Source: Oscillospiraceae bacterium | GTDB taxonomy: Bacteria > Bacillota > Clostridia > Oscillospirales > Acutalibacteraceae | Length of the DNA: 51,235 nucleotides | Direction: 5' to 3' | Assembly (NCBI GenBank): GCA_031290105.1 | Contig: JAITOD010000035.1 | Span: 1-51,235, forward strand | In this document: piece by piece, positions 19,015 to 28,193 of the stretch | Position numbering within the stretch: the stretch's first letter is position 1 | How the letters are laid out: each line of letters starts with the position of its first letter | The notes under the pieces: model-generated | The model's database searches: none | What the model saw: the letters and a program-made list of their open reading frames with translations, nothing else | Told to the model about the DNA's origin: nothing | Position numbers and translations under genes: made by a program

Positions 19015-20241
19015 TTACTCCTTACCGGATGATTTAGACTGCACGAATTCACGTGCCCATGTATCTATATCAAGCACATCACCTAAAGTATACCCGCTTT
19101 GTGTGTGCATCTCGTGTGTATAGGCGCACAGCGCCGCCTCAATCAGCTCCGCAATGCGCAAAAAACGGATTTGCTCTGCGCGGACGGAGCGGTCGGCACT
19201 GTCCGTTGCATGGAACGCCGCCCCGTCATGCTCGCCGCGGAACAACTCGTTTGCCCGCTCGTTCGCGCCGTTGTAGACCGCTGTCGCCAACCCGCCCGCC
19301 CGCATTGCCGCCCGCGCCAGCTTGATTGCGGGGAACAGCTCGTCGTCCGGCGGCTCGAAGGTCAACGCGGCACAGCGCGTCAAATCCAGCGTTTGGACGG
19401 GGCAGGGGAGACGCTCAGGGTATGTGAGAGCGTATTGTATGGGAATTTTCATATCCGGCACGCCAAGCTGCGCAATCACCGAATTATCGCGGTATTCCAC
19501 CAACGAATGCACCACGCTCTGCCTGTGGATAAGCACCTCCACGCGCTCCGCCGGGACGTTAAAGAGCCTCACAGCCTCAATTAACTCTAAGCCCTTGTTG
19601 AACATTGTCGCGCTGTCCACGGTGATTTTTGCGCCCATGCTCCAGTTGGGGTGTTTCAGCGCGTCCGCAAGCGTGACCCGCTGCAGCTCAGCGCGCGTCT
19701 TGCCGAAAAACGGTCCGCCGGACGCCGTGAGAATCAGCCGCTTCACGCTCTCGGGCGACGGGCAGCCCTGCAGCGCCTGAAAAATTGCGGAATGCTCGCT
19801 ATCCACCGGCAACAAACGCACGCCTTTTTCGTGCACGGCCGCTGTCACCAAACTGCCGCCCGCAACCAGCGTTTCTTTGTTGGCAAGGGCAATATCACTC
19901 CCCGCAGCGATTGCCCGCAGCGTCGGCTCAAGCCCCGCAATGCCGACTATCGCGTTGAGCACAGTGTTCGCTCCGCAGCCCGCGCATTCGGCGACGCCGT
20001 CACTTCCTGCAAGCACTTTTGTGGGGGTATCTGCCACGCGGACGCGCAGATCCGCCGCCGCTTTTTCGTCCGCAAGCGCTGCAACAGACGGCGCAAATTC
20101 GCGTATCTGATCCTCTAAAAGAGCGGCGTTGCTCCCCGCAGTCAGCGCCGTTAACCGTAGCCCCAAGCTACGCGTGACCTCTAGTGCCTGCGTTCCGATT
20201 GATCCTGTGGAGCCCAATATGCACAGAGTTTTTTCCGTCAT
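19015..20241 (-). CDS. dxr: 1-deoxy-D-xylulose-5-phosphate reductoisomerase
   Basis: NADPH-dependent second enzyme of the MEP pathway, 408 residues. The Rossmann motif ILGSTGSIG opens the protein; ALANKETLV, PVDSEHSAIFQ, LTASGGPF and LKHPNWSMGAKITVDSATMFNKGLE (in two parts, the catalytic region) follow in the usual spacing, and the C-terminal helical domain is present. The start is the ATG at 20241, which overlaps the cdsA stop codon (ATGA); the in-frame start at 20271 would lie inside cdsA. With ispG, uppS and the ispE fragment it shows that the cell makes isoprenoids by the MEP route. Confidence 0.94.
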   Translation of the reverse strand: MTEKTLCILGSTGSIGTQALEVTRSLGLRLTALTAGSNAALLEDQIREFAPSVAALADEKAAADLRVRVADTPTKVLAGSDGVAECAGCGANTVLNAIVGIAGLEPTLRAIAAGSDIALANKETLVAGGSLVTAAVHEKGVRLLPVDSEHSAIFQALQGCPSPESVKRLILTASGGPFFGKTRAELQRVTLADALKHPNWSMGAKITVDSATMFNKGLELIEAVRLFNVPAERVEVLIHRQSVVHSLVEYRDNSVIAQLGVPDMKIPIQYALTYPERLPCPVQTLDLTRCAALTFEPPDDELFPAIKLARAAMRAGGLATAVYNGANERANELFRGEHDGAAFHATDSADRSVRAEQIRFLRIAELIEAALCAYTHEMHTQSGYTLGDVLDIDTWAREFVQSKSSGKE

Positions 20242-21113
20242 GCGCCGTATACCAGCCACAGCACCGCCCACACGGCAGGCATGACAAACAGGTAGCTATC
20301 GAAACGGTCAAGTGAGCCGCCATGCCCGGGGAAGAATTTGCCGAAATCCTTGATGCCCGTTTGGCGCTTTATTGCCGAGAAGGTCAAATCGCCCAGCGTG
20401 CCCAGCACCGATAGCACAGGGGACAGCCCCAACACCAGCGGCAACGGGGGCACAACCTCGCCGAACCAACCGCATTTGCTGAACGCCAGCCACAACGCCC
20501 CATTGAACAAGACCGCCATTATCACACCGCCAACTGCGCCCTCCCAGCTTTTGTTTGGGCTGACATTGGGCGACATCTTGTGCTTGCCCCCGGTGATTCT
20601 GCCGGTGAAATAGGCGAAAATATCGGTTATCCAGCAGCAGAAAAGCCCGTAAATCATCCAGAAAAGCGGCCACTGCTTTGTGATTTCCAGCGGCGCGCCG
20701 CTCGAATACGGCACAAAATCGCGGATGAGAATCAGCGCCGAAAATGCCAGCGGAATCAGCAGGCCGCCCGCCAGCGAGGTCAAAACGTGCGCCCAGGTGA
20801 TGCGCTTGAAATCCGAGAGCATGATAATGAAAAACAGCAGAATAAAACCCACAACAATCAGCGGCATAAAGCGTTTTGCGTCGGAGTTGAACAGCTGACT
20901 GCTATAAGCGGCGAAGAACGGGATTGCCGCCCCCAAAAACGCCGCCAGAAACCGCAAACGGCGGCTTTTAACGCTCAGCGATTTGAGCAGCTCCAACGCC
21001 GCTTTGCCCGAAAACGCCGCGATAATCACCACCGGAAGCGGCGTATACAGCAGCCAAAACGCCAGCACCGCAAGCAGAATGCCGACTATGCCGGCAGTGA
21101 CTTTGACTTTCAT
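20238..21113 (-). CDS. cdsA: Phosphatidate cytidylyltransferase
   Basis: Integral membrane enzyme, 291 residues, that forms CDP-diacylglycerol from phosphatidate and CTP. Eight or so hydrophobic segments and the C-terminal CDP-diglyceride synthetase signature KDFGKFFPGHGGSLDRFDS identify it. The ATG at 21113 has GGGAGC upstream; the TTG at 21128 would place the site inside the gene. It stands between uppS and dxr as in many Firmicutes. Confidence 0.92.
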   Translation of the reverse strand: MKVKVTAGIVGILLAVLAFWLLYTPLPVVIIAAFSGKAALELLKSLSVKSRRLRFLAAFLGAAIPFFAAYSSQLFNSDAKRFMPLIVVGFILLFFIIMLSDFKRITWAHVLTSLAGGLLIPLAFSALILIRDFVPYSSGAPLEITKQWPLFWMIYGLFCCWITDIFAYFTGRITGGKHKMSPNVSPNKSWEGAVGGVIMAVLFNGALWLAFSKCGWFGEVVPPLPLVLGLSPVLSVLGTLGDLTFSAIKRQTGIKDFGKFFPGHGGSLDRFDSYLFVMPAVWAVLWLVYGA

Positions 21114-21166
21114 TGTGTAAGCTCCCAACTTTTTTTGCTAAGGCAGATATTGCTTTTGCGATTGTG

Positions 21167-21892
21167 TCAGATTCCGCCGAAACGTCTGCCGCGCCGTGCA
21201 AAATCCGCAAGTGCACGGTCGAATTCCGCCGCCGTAAAATCGGGCCACAGTGTGTTGGAGTACCAGAACTCCGCATATGCCGACTGCCACAGCAGGAAAT
21301 TTGACAGCCGCTGCTCGCCGCTTGGACGAATCAGCAGGTCCACGTCCGGGTATTCGGGGGTGTAAAGTGCGGCGGAGATGTCGTCCTCCGTCAGCGTGAG
21401 GGCGTCCCGCTCGCCGGTTTGGCACTGCGCCGCCAGATGACGCGCCGCCTGCAGAATCTCCAGTCGTCCGCCGTAATTGACCGCAAGGTTGCAGATTGTG
21501 CGCGAGTGGGTCCGCGTGTGTTCCTGAGCGTCTTGTGCAAGGGACTGAATGTCCTCCGGCAAGCCCTCAAGCTCACCGATGAAGCGCAGCCGAATGCCTT
21601 TGCGGGCGTTTTCCACTTCGCGCTCCTGAGCTTTTTTGAGCCAGTGGCGCAGCAAATCCATTATTGCCGCAACCTCTGTGGGCGGGCGATTCCAGTTTTC
21701 CGTGGAGAACGCGTAGAACGTGACGCAGGGGATGCCAAGATCGGCGCAGCGGTCGCAAATCAGCTCAAAGACCTCCGCGCCGCGCTTATGCCCATCGGTT
21801 CGCGGCAGTCCTCGAGCCTTTGCCCAGCGCCCGTTTCCGTCCATGATTATCCCCACATGGCGCGGCAGCCCGACCTGTGACGCTTCAAGCAT
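21167..21892 (-). CDS. uppS: Isoprenyl transferase (undecaprenyl diphosphate synthase)
   Basis: Cis-prenyltransferase, 241 residues, that extends farnesyl diphosphate with isopentenyl diphosphate to the C55 lipid carrier of cell-wall synthesis. The catalytic Asp18 sits in HVGIIMDGNGRWA; FYAFSTENWNRP, NLAVNYGGR and DLLIRPSGEQRLSNFLLWQ follow. I use the ATG at 21892, with AAAGGGG upstream; two in-frame GTG codons at 21901 and 21898 are possible alternatives. It ends about 50 bp before cdsA starts. Confidence 0.93.
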   Translation of the reverse strand: MLEASQVGLPRHVGIIMDGNGRWAKARGLPRTDGHKRGAEVFELICDRCADLGIPCVTFYAFSTENWNRPPTEVAAIMDLLRHWLKKAQEREVENARKGIRLRFIGELEGLPEDIQSLAQDAQEHTRTHSRTICNLAVNYGGRLEILQAARHLAAQCQTGERDALTLTEDDISAALYTPEYPDVDLLIRPSGEQRLSNFLLWQSAYAEFWYSNTLWPDFTAAEFDRALADFARRGRRFGGI

Positions 21893-21945
21893 AAACACCA
21901 CACCCCTTTGATAATGGATAATGTGCCGAACAATTGTTGATTGTG

Positions 21946-22506
21946 CTAGATTTCCATGACTTCTTTTTCTTTGTCCGCCGCCAGTGCGTCAACGTCCTTG
22001 ACGGCCTTGTCGGTGAAGTCCTGAATCTTCTTTTCGCCGTCCTTTAGGTCGTCTTCGGTGATTTCGGAGGCTTTCTGCGCTTTTTTGAGCTTCTCCACGG
22101 CATCGCGGCGCTCATTGCGGACGGCGACCTTTGCCTGCTCCGCCAGTTGCTTGATCTCCTTGACCAAATCGCGGCGCTTTTCCTCGGTCAGCGGCGGAAA
22201 AACAAGGCGAATTACTCGCCCGTCATTGGAGGGATTGATGCCAAGGTCGCTGGTCTGGATCGCCTTTTCAATGGGGTGCAGCGTGGAGATATCCCAGGGC
22301 TGAATGCTGAGAATCCGCGCTTCTGCAACAGAAACCGCCGCCATCTGCTGGATTGGCGTGAGCACGCCGTAGTAATCCACCCGGATTTTCTCCAGCACAG
22401 CGGTGGTCGCCCGCCCGGCGCGAATCCCCGCGAATTCGTGACGCAGCACGCCGAGGGTTTTCTCCATTTTCGCGTTAGCCTCGCTGTAAATGTCTTGGAT
22501 GTCCAT
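21946..22506 (-). CDS. frr: Ribosome recycling factor
   Basis: A 186-residue cytosolic factor that splits post-termination ribosomes together with EF-G. The three-helix bundle pattern with RAGRATTAVLEKIRVDYYG, TPIQQMAAVSV, ILSIQPWD and GINPSNDGRVIRLVFPPLTEEKR (in two parts) is typical. The ATG at 22506 follows AAGGAGCG; the longer in-frame ORF reaching 22608 would overlap the preceding gene. pyrH normally comes directly before frr; here 2.4 kb of other genes separate them. Confidence 0.95.
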   Translation of the reverse strand: MDIQDIYSEANAKMEKTLGVLRHEFAGIRAGRATTAVLEKIRVDYYGVLTPIQQMAAVSVAEARILSIQPWDISTLHPIEKAIQTSDLGINPSNDGRVIRLVFPPLTEEKRRDLVKEIKQLAEQAKVAVRNERRDAVEKLKKAQKASEITEDDLKDGEKKIQDFTDKAVKDVDALAADKEKEVMEI

Positions 22507-22529
22507 GTTTTTTCGCTCCTTTGTAATTG

Positions 22530-24434
22530 TTATATACCAAAAACCTGTTTGAAAAAACCTGTTATTTGCTCGAAAATATGCGTGAACCACTGCGCGATTT
22601 GTGACCACCAGGTTTGTGTGGCGCCAAGGTTGGAGTCCGTTAGGTTTTGCGGCGGATTCTCGAAGCTGACATTGCTGCCCCGGGCAATAACCGCGTTCAC
22701 GATTGTGCCGCCGCCTGTGACCGCCACGTTCTTTGCTGTGCTGTTGACGGTCAGGTTTGTCACGGCAGAGTCCGCGTCGGTCACAATGTTCGCGTCAGAC
22801 AGCAGTTCCAGCGCGTCAATCTGCGTGTTGCCGAATAGCTTCACGGTGACTGTTTCCTTGCCGCTGTCCTCGCTCTTATCCACATACACGTTGCCGAAAA
22901 CGCTGTTCGTCACAACAACGCTGTGACTGCCGCCGCCATAGATGAACAAATCCGGCACAGTGGCGTTGGTCAGTTCCAAATCGCGGATAACCTGCGCGGT
23001 GGCGTATTGATTGATGAAGACCTCGCCGTCGCCCACACCTGCGCCAACAATAATGCGCGGAGCCCAGCCGTTCTTGACCGTAGTGCCGGGCGCGTTGATG
23101 TAAATTGTGCCGTTGCAGGAGAAATTGCTGAGCGTCACGCCGGAGCCGTTGATGTAGATATTGCCGCCCACGGAGAGCTTGTTTGCGGCGGTGAGGTCAT
23201 TGCCGTTGAGGTATAAATCGCCGGCGATGTAGCCGTCGTGAACATACACGCCGTCGGAGTTGACGACCAAATCCGGCGCGCCGTTTCCGCCCTGCCAGAG
23301 GGAGAAATTGTATACGCCCTCGGCGGCGCTTAGGGGCACGTCAACGATGAGGGTTTCGCTGGTGTCGAAGTCGTGGTATTTTTGCGTGGGGGGCGGGGTG
23401 ATTGTTTTTTGCGGGTAGAACCAGAAATTTGCACTTGGCGTAGCTTGTTCAACATAAAAGTAGTTAGAAAAGCTTTCATCTAATAATGTGTGTTCGGCGC
23501 CAATTTCCGTACTTTCGACGGTGAGGTAATTGTTAGAACACCAAAGTACGGTTAGCTTTGGATTTTGCGAAACATCAAGCGTGGTCAAATTGTTGTCTGC
23601 GCACGCAAGAAGATCCAAATTAGGCAATTTGCTTAAATCCAGTGAAGAAATATTGTTGCTGCCGCAAGCTAGGGAACTTAACATGACGTTGTTGGAAATA
23701 TCTAGTTCGGATATATTGTTGCCCAGACCATGTTCCTGCCAATTCTCCCCAAACATGTTAACTAGGCTTTCGGCGTATTCATTGATGTCATAAAAAGGAT
23801 TATCGGCATAAAGATGAGCGAAAGAAAAGGCTAACATTACATCAACGAACTCTCCGATGTTTAACATTTCTAATTTTTTATTTTTACTCACATCTAAAGA
23901 AGTCAATGAGTTTCCCCCGCATGCTAGATATTCTAGTTCGGTGTTGTTTGTAACGTCCAATTCAGTCAAAAAATTCATTGAGCAATAAAAACGCAACAAA
24001 TTCGGACAATTAGAAACATCAAGCTCCGTCAATGCGTTTGCACTGCAGTCAAGAATATCCAACTGTGTGTTTGCAGAAACATCCAGTGTTGTCAAGTGGT
24101 TAACAGAACAATCTAGCAAGCCTAACTTCACGTTTTTGGAAATATCAAGTTCTGTTATTGCGTTTTGAGCACATTCCAATTCGTACAGCTTGGTGAAATA
24201 CTCTATCCCAGTCAAGTCGGCAATATTTAGACCGCGAATAAACAGAGAAGCAACATCCGCAACATCACTTTGGTAAATATCCCCCGCAGGCTTGTTGATA
24301 ATATCACGCACAGCGGCTTCAAAGTTGGGGTCGGGGAAGTTGATAACGGGGTCAGACTCCTCCGCCAGCGCGCCAAACGGCAGGGCCGCGCAAAGCAGCA
24401 CAATTGCCAACAGTACACACAAAAACTTCTTCAT
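22530..24434 (-). CDS. Exported leucine-rich-repeat protein
   Basis: A secreted or surface protein of 634 residues. Residues 1-25 form a signal peptide (MKKFLCVLLAIVLLCAALP then an Ala-rich cleavage site). Residues about 70-310 contain degenerate repeats of about 21 residues, LDVSxNxxLxxLxCxxNxLT, as in internalin-type and clostridial LRR proteins. The C-terminal half is Thr/Asn/Gly-rich with repeated short strands (GDLYLNGNDL, GTIYINAPGT), suggesting a beta-solenoid. The last 20 residues form an amphipathic helix with Trp/Phe; no sortase motif is seen. The LRR-coding part is clearly AT-richer than the C-terminal part. The ATG at 24434 follows AAGGAAG. It ends 24 bp before frr and is probably co-transcribed with it. 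Confidence 0.8.
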   Translation of the reverse strand: MKKFLCVLLAIVLLCAALPFGALAEESDPVINFPDPNFEAAVRDIINKPAGDIYQSDVADVASLFIRGLNIADLTGIEYFTKLYELECAQNAITELDISKNVKLGLLDCSVNHLTTLDVSANTQLDILDCSANALTELDVSNCPNLLRFYCSMNFLTELDVTNNTELEYLACGGNSLTSLDVSKNKKLEMLNIGEFVDVMLAFSFAHLYADNPFYDINEYAESLVNMFGENWQEHGLGNNISELDISNNVMLSSLACGSNNISSLDLSKLPNLDLLACADNNLTTLDVSQNPKLTVLWCSNNYLTVESTEIGAEHTLLDESFSNYFYVEQATPSANFWFYPQKTITPPPTQKYHDFDTSETLIVDVPLSAAEGVYNFSLWQGGNGAPDLVVNSDGVYVHDGYIAGDLYLNGNDLTAANKLSVGGNIYINGSGVTLSNFSCNGTIYINAPGTTVKNGWAPRIIVGAGVGDGEVFINQYATAQVIRDLELTNATVPDLFIYGGGSHSVVVTNSVFGNVYVDKSEDSGKETVTVKLFGNTQIDALELLSDANIVTDADSAVTNLTVNSTAKNVAVTGGGTIVNAVIARGSNVSFENPPQNLTDSNLGATQTWWSQIAQWFTHIFEQITGFFKQVFGI

Positions 24435-24473
24435 AATAAAACTTCCTTTCATATTTAGCTCAATTTTTGTTGC

Positions 24474-24683
24474 TTACGCGTATTTCAGCCGCCCATGCGC
24501 CTGCGGAATTGTGCGCCCAAGTTCACGCGCGGTGTCCAACCACTCCTGCATAATCTTCTGGGCGTTTTGCAGGGCGGCGTTTGCGGTTGCGCCGTCTGCC
24601 ATGCAACCCGGCAGCTCAGGCACCTCCGCAACATACGCGTTGTCGTCGCGGCTCCAGTACAGAATGATCTCGTAGTTATACAT
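24474..24683 (-). CDS. hicB: HicB-family antitoxin
   Basis: A 69-residue protein with the HicB/UPF0150 pattern: YEIILYWSRDDNAYVAEVPELPGC, then a conserved helix ANAALQNAQKIMQEWLDTA (given in parts). HicB proteins neutralise HicA by direct binding; this short form has no C-terminal DNA-binding domain, so autoregulation by this protein alone is uncertain. The ATG at 24683 follows GGGAGG and overlaps the toxin gene by 8 bp. The toxin-first order is the usual one for hicAB. Confidence 0.8.
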   Translation of the reverse strand: MYNYEIILYWSRDDNAYVAEVPELPGCMADGATANAALQNAQKIMQEWLDTARELGRTIPQAHGRLKYA

Positions 24684-24936
24684 TGAAGTTTCCTCCCATT
24701 TGATAGTGTATTAAGATGTTTCTGACCTGTTTCACTTGGTATGGTTTTGCTGCCTTGCCATTTGGTTGGATGTTTATAATCTCCTCAACATCACTTCTTG
24801 TATAGATAAAATGATCCCCTTTTATTCGCAAATCAAACCCAAGGTGTGCTAAAACGCTCTGCAAATCTGAAAAAAGGATATTTTTGTCTTGCGTGCCGCA
24901 CAAAATTTGCAGAAAAACTTTTTCTCGTTGGCTCAT
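24676..24936 (-). CDS. hicA: HicA-family mRNA interferase toxin
   Basis: An 86-residue protein resembling HicA toxins, which cut mRNA with a double-stranded-RNA-binding fold and one catalytic histidine. The likely active site is H in IKGDHFIYTR, in place of the commoner GSHHIF; the C-terminal KPYQVKQVRNIL is a strong family signature. It is longer at the N-terminus than typical 60-residue HicA proteins. The ATG at 24936 follows AGGAGG with 10-bp spacing, 15 bp after pyrH. The pair sits inside a housekeeping gene run. Confidence 0.78.
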   Translation of the reverse strand: MSQREKVFLQILCGTQDKNILFSDLQSVLAHLGFDLRIKGDHFIYTRSDVEEIINIQPNGKAAKPYQVKQVRNILIHYQMGGNFNV

Positions 24937-24951
24937 TCTATTATATCCTCC

Positions 24952-25665
24952 TCAGCTCTCCTGCACCAGTGTGCCAATTTGCTCACCAAGCACAGCGCGC
25001 AAAATGTTCTGCGGCTGCCCAAGGTTAAACACCAATATCGGTATGCCGTTATCGCGGCAAAGGCTGGCGGCGGTGGAGTCCATCACCTCAAGCTTGCGCG
25101 ATAGCACGTCGCTGTAGCTTAGGGTATCGTATTTGACCGCGTCGGGATTTTTGCGCGGATCGCTGTCATAAACGCCGTCCACGTTGGTCGCCTTGAATAT
25201 GACCTCCGCCTCAATCTCCGCCGCACGCAGCGCCGCCGCCGTGTCTGTGGAGAAAAACGGGTTGCCAGTCCCGCAGCCAAACACCACCACGCGCCCTTTC
25301 TCCAGGTGATGAATCGCCCGCCCGCGGATATATGGCTCGGCGACGCGGCTCATCTCAATGGCGGTCTGGACCCGCGCGTCAACGCCCAGCGACTCCAGCG
25401 CGTCCGTGAGGGCAAGGGCGTTCATTGCCGTCGCCAGCATACCGATGTGGTCGGCGCGGGTGCGGTCCATTCTGTCGCTGGTGCGTCCGCGCCAAAAGTT
25501 GCCGCCGCCAACAACTATGCCAATCTGCACACCAAGACGCGCGCACTCCCGGATTGGCTCGCAGATTTTCAGCACAGTGGGCACATCAATCCCCGTGCCA
25601 AGCCCTCCCGCAAGCGACTCGCCGCTGAGCTTCAGCAGTATTTTTTTGTAGACAGGTTTTAGCAT
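24952..25665 (-). CDS. pyrH: Uridylate kinase
   Basis: Hexameric UMP kinase of the amino-acid-kinase fold, 237 residues, making UDP from UMP. Signatures: [56 protein letters not shown] and [20 protein letters not shown] start at the ATG at 25665 because TGGAG lies 8 bp upstream; the ATG at 25701 in the same frame lacks a good site and would add 12 atypical residues. It heads the housekeeping run to polC, interrupted just after it by hicAB and the LRR gene. Confidence 0.94.
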   Translation of the reverse strand: MLKPVYKKILLKLSGESLAGGLGTGIDVPTVLKICEPIRECARLGVQIGIVVGGGNFWRGRTSDRMDRTRADHIGMLATAMNALALTDALESLGVDARVQTAIEMSRVAEPYIRGRAIHHLEKGRVVVFGCGTGNPFFSTDTAAALRAAEIEAEVIFKATNVDGVYDSDPRKNPDAVKYDTLSYSDVLSRKLEVMDSTAASLCRDNGIPILVFNLGQPQNILRAVLGEQIGTLVQES

Positions 25666-25726
25666 TTGTGCAGCTCCATTTTGTAAATTTTCATTGGGCA
25701 TAAAAATCACCGCTGTATTTGTATAT

Positions 25727-27427
25727 TCACATTTGCGCGTTGAATAAGCTTGCCAGCTGGTACATCACGTCGTCCCCGTCAGCGTTTATGTATGCTGCGC
25801 CGTTCAGGTCGGCAAGCTGCTGCAGGACGTCAAAATTACCGTGGTAACCGATGGTGAATATCGGCACCTTCAGCCCGGCTATCATGGCTTTTGTGTCGTC
25901 AAAATTCAGCGTGCCCGTGCTTTCGCCGTCGGTGAGCACAAACATCATCAGCTTGGTGTCCGGGTTCTTCGCCTTGGCATCAGTTAGCATTTTCATGCCA
26001 ACAACAATCGCCTCATACATTGACGTGCCGCCGCCGGCGCGCAAATTTTCCACAGTGCCAATCATGAGCGAACGCTGGTTAATGTCGGACTTGCCGATTG
26101 GCAGTGCAATGTTCACCTCGTTCGAAAATGTCACCAGTCCGATTGCATTTTCCGGTTCAATATAATTTATCCCGTTGATAAGGGACTTCTTTAGGTCGTC
26201 CAGCGGCTTGTTATTCATGCTGCCCATGCTGTCGGAAATATCAGCCAAAAACACCGCCGTTATCGGTTGCTCGCTGTTCTTTTTCTTTTTCCAGAGCTGC
26301 TGTGCCTGAGCTATCACGCTGCCGTTCGGCTCGTCCAACTCAAACTTGTAGTTCTCCTGCTGATTGAAGCCGTAGTTCGTTGCAAGTGCGCGCCATTTAT
26401 CCTGCTTGCAAAACTCGTTGAACTGCTGCAAAACCTGATTCTTTTCATCAGAGATTTTGCCGATGGCATAAAGCGGGCTGTCGTGGCGCACACCAAACGG
26501 CGTGAAGCTGTAGCGCTCCTGAAGCTCCGGCATGTTGGCGTACAGCTGATATTCCAGCACAAAGCCATCAAGCGCTCCGCTTGCGGCGGCGTCGCGCATT
26601 TGCAGAGTTGTGTAAGCCACAAACGGCACGTTGGCGGAAAAATCCGTGAAAGCCTTCACGGCAGAGTCGCTCAGCGGATTTTTTGCGTCAAAGGTCAGCA
26701 GCGTGGAGAGCAGATAGTTCAGCCCCGTTGACGACACAAACGGGTTTGTGTATCCCATCGCAATCTCTCCGCCGCGCACTGCCAGCGCAATGTTTTTCAG
26801 GTTCACCGCGCCGTATTTCTCCGCAAGCTCTTTCTGCTTTGCGGAGCTGAACAGCACCCCGGCGGCGTTACCCACCATGCGTTTTTCAATCAGCGTAAGC
26901 TCCACGCCCTTGGACTTCAGTATTTCACCCCAAAGCTCATTGGAGGGCGTAAATGCGTCAGGCATATATTGACCCGCGGCGATATAATCCACCCCAAGCC
27001 CGGAGGAAATGGAGCGCAGCCGCACGCTCACGGGTTTGCCGTTTACCTCCGCCCCGGAGCGGTTGAACGCCAGCGCCGCCTCGGTCAGCCAACCGTCGGT
27101 GCCGCTGCCGGCTTTCTCCGGCGAGGAGAAAATCTCCACAAAAAGCTCCGTGCTTTTTTCCACAACGGACGGATATTTCGCAATCTCGGGCAGGGTCTCC
27201 CCGGAGTTTCCCATGCCCGCCAAATCCACATAGCCCTCCACCGGTGTGGGCGTGCGGACAGTTATGTTCTTGTAGAGCTTGTCCAGTGTTTGAAGCGCTT
27301 TTTTCTCCGTTGCGCTGCCGGAGTAACCCCCGCTGTTGTTTATGAATGCGGCAATACCAAAAACCAAGCCGAAGACCGCCGCGGCAATCCCCAGCAGGGT
27401 TAATGCTTTTTTTGCGTTTTTACTCAT
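25727..27427 (-). CDS. Membrane-anchored substrate-binding and von Willebrand factor A domain protein
   Basis: An extracytoplasmic protein of 566 residues. A single membrane helix at residues 9-31 anchors it. Residues about 90-370 resemble a type 2 periplasmic solute-binding domain ([35 protein letters not shown]). Residues about 388-560 form a VWA domain with an intact metal site DISDSMGSM (Asp396 to Ser400) and later TDGE. Proteins with this pairing occur in Clostridia; their function is unknown to me. The ATG at 27427 has CGGAGG upstream; the extension to 27496 starts at the -10 box. It precedes pyrH by 61 bp. Confidence 0.82.
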   Translation of the reverse strand: MSKNAKKALTLLGIAAAVFGLVFGIAAFINNSGGYSGSATEKKALQTLDKLYKNITVRTPTPVEGYVDLAGMGNSGETLPEIAKYPSVVEKSTELFVEIFSSPEKAGSGTDGWLTEAALAFNRSGAEVNGKPVSVRLRSISSGLGVDYIAAGQYMPDAFTPSNELWGEILKSKGVELTLIEKRMVGNAAGVLFSSAKQKELAEKYGAVNLKNIALAVRGGEIAMGYTNPFVSSTGLNYLLSTLLTFDAKNPLSDSAVKAFTDFSANVPFVAYTTLQMRDAAASGALDGFVLEYQLYANMPELQERYSFTPFGVRHDSPLYAIGKISDEKNQVLQQFNEFCKQDKWRALATNYGFNQQENYKFELDEPNGSVIAQAQQLWKKKKNSEQPITAVFLADISDSMGSMNNKPLDDLKKSLINGINYIEPENAIGLVTFSNEVNIALPIGKSDINQRSLMIGTVENLRAGGGTSMYEAIVVGMKMLTDAKAKNPDTKLMMFVLTDGESTGTLNFDDTKAMIAGLKVPIFTIGYHGNFDVLQQLADLNGAAYINADGDDVMYQLASLFNAQM

Positions 27428-27501
27428 CAAAAAACCTCCGGAGTCTGTGTGACGATATCCATTGCCGCGCCGGAACGCTGCCTGATAAATTTTCAATAGT
27501 T

Positions 27502-27530
27502 AGTATACCATAACGAGGAGAAAGAAGCAA
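27502..27530 (-). promoter_or_regulatory. Promoter of the VWA gene and possibly of the pyrH-polC run
   Basis: Minus strand: TTGCTT (27530-27525), 17-bp spacer, TATACT (27507-27502). It stands back-to-back with the greA promoter, with 5 bp between the two -35 boxes. Confidence 0.6.
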
Positions 27531-27535
27531 GAATC

Positions 27536-27564
27536 TTGACCTTCACTTCAAACTGTGCTATAAT
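27536..27564 (+). promoter_or_regulatory. Promoter of greA
   Basis: TTGACC (27536-27541), 17-bp spacer, TATAAT (27559-27564), 31 bp before the start codon. Confidence 0.7.
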
Positions 27565-27595
27565 CACCATTTAGAAATTGATGGAGGCAGAACAA

Positions 27596-28072
27596 ATGGA
27601 TAAACAGACAGTATTACCGCAGGAACGTTATGACGAATTGCTGGCGCAGCTGGAAAAGCTTCGCACAGCCGGACGGGACGACATTGCCGAAAAGCTTCGT
27701 GTTGCGCGCTCTTACGGTGACCTTTCGGAGAACGCAGAATACAACGAAACCATGGACGAACAGGCAAAGATGGAAGCGCAGATTTCCCGGCTTGAGGGAG
27801 AACTGCGCAACGTCACTATCCTGGACGAAACCTCTGTGACCACGGACGTTGTTCACGTGGGCGTTTATGTTAAGGTCAAGGACCTGATTTACGGTGACAT
27901 TGAAACCTTCCAAATCCTTGGCACAGGGCGGCTGGAGGACGGCATTTTGCTTGACACATCGCCGTTGGGCAAGGCGTTGCTGGGCAAAGCTGTGGGTGAA
28001 TCAGCAGAATTCTATTCCCCAACGGGCAACGGCAAAATCCTGCGGTATGAAGTGCTGGAAATCTCTAAATAA
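27596..28072 (+). CDS. greA: Transcription elongation factor GreA
   Basis: A 158-residue factor that enters the RNA polymerase secondary channel and stimulates cleavage of backtracked RNA. The N-terminal coiled coil carries the acidic tip in RSYGDLSENAEYNE; the C-terminal FKBP-like domain ends with SPLGKALLGKAVGE and NGKILRYEVLEI. The ATG at 27596 has GGAGG 10 bp upstream; the in-frame ATG codons at 27578 and 27581 would place the site inside the gene. It is the first gene of a plus-strand run; greA-lysS pairs are common in Firmicutes. Confidence 0.94.
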   Translation: MDKQTVLPQERYDELLAQLEKLRTAGRDDIAEKLRVARSYGDLSENAEYNETMDEQAKMEAQISRLEGELRNVTILDETSVTTDVVHVGVYVKVKDLIYGDIETFQILGTGRLEDGILLDTSPLGKALLGKAVGESAEFYSPTGNGKILRYEVLEISK

Positions 28073-28082
28073 TATATTTGCC

Positions 28083-28136
28083 GCTGATTGCTTTTGATCA
28101 GCATGGGCAGGGGCGCACGTGAACGCGAGCCCCTGC
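28083..28136 (+). other. Two hairpins in the greA-lysS spacer
   Basis: GCTGAT (28083-28088) with ATCAGC (28097-28102), then GCAGGGGC (28107-28114) with GCCCCTGC (28129-28136). No T-run follows, so this is more likely a processing, stabilising or attenuating structure than a terminator. Confidence 0.45.
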
Positions 28137-28193
28137 ATGGGTCGGCGGTCAATATGTTTACCGACATAGTTACTAAAGCATAAGGACGAGAAA

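Noticed and set aside
28083..28136. Terminator between greA and lysS
   Set aside because: The hairpins are not followed by a T-run, so I list them only as structures.
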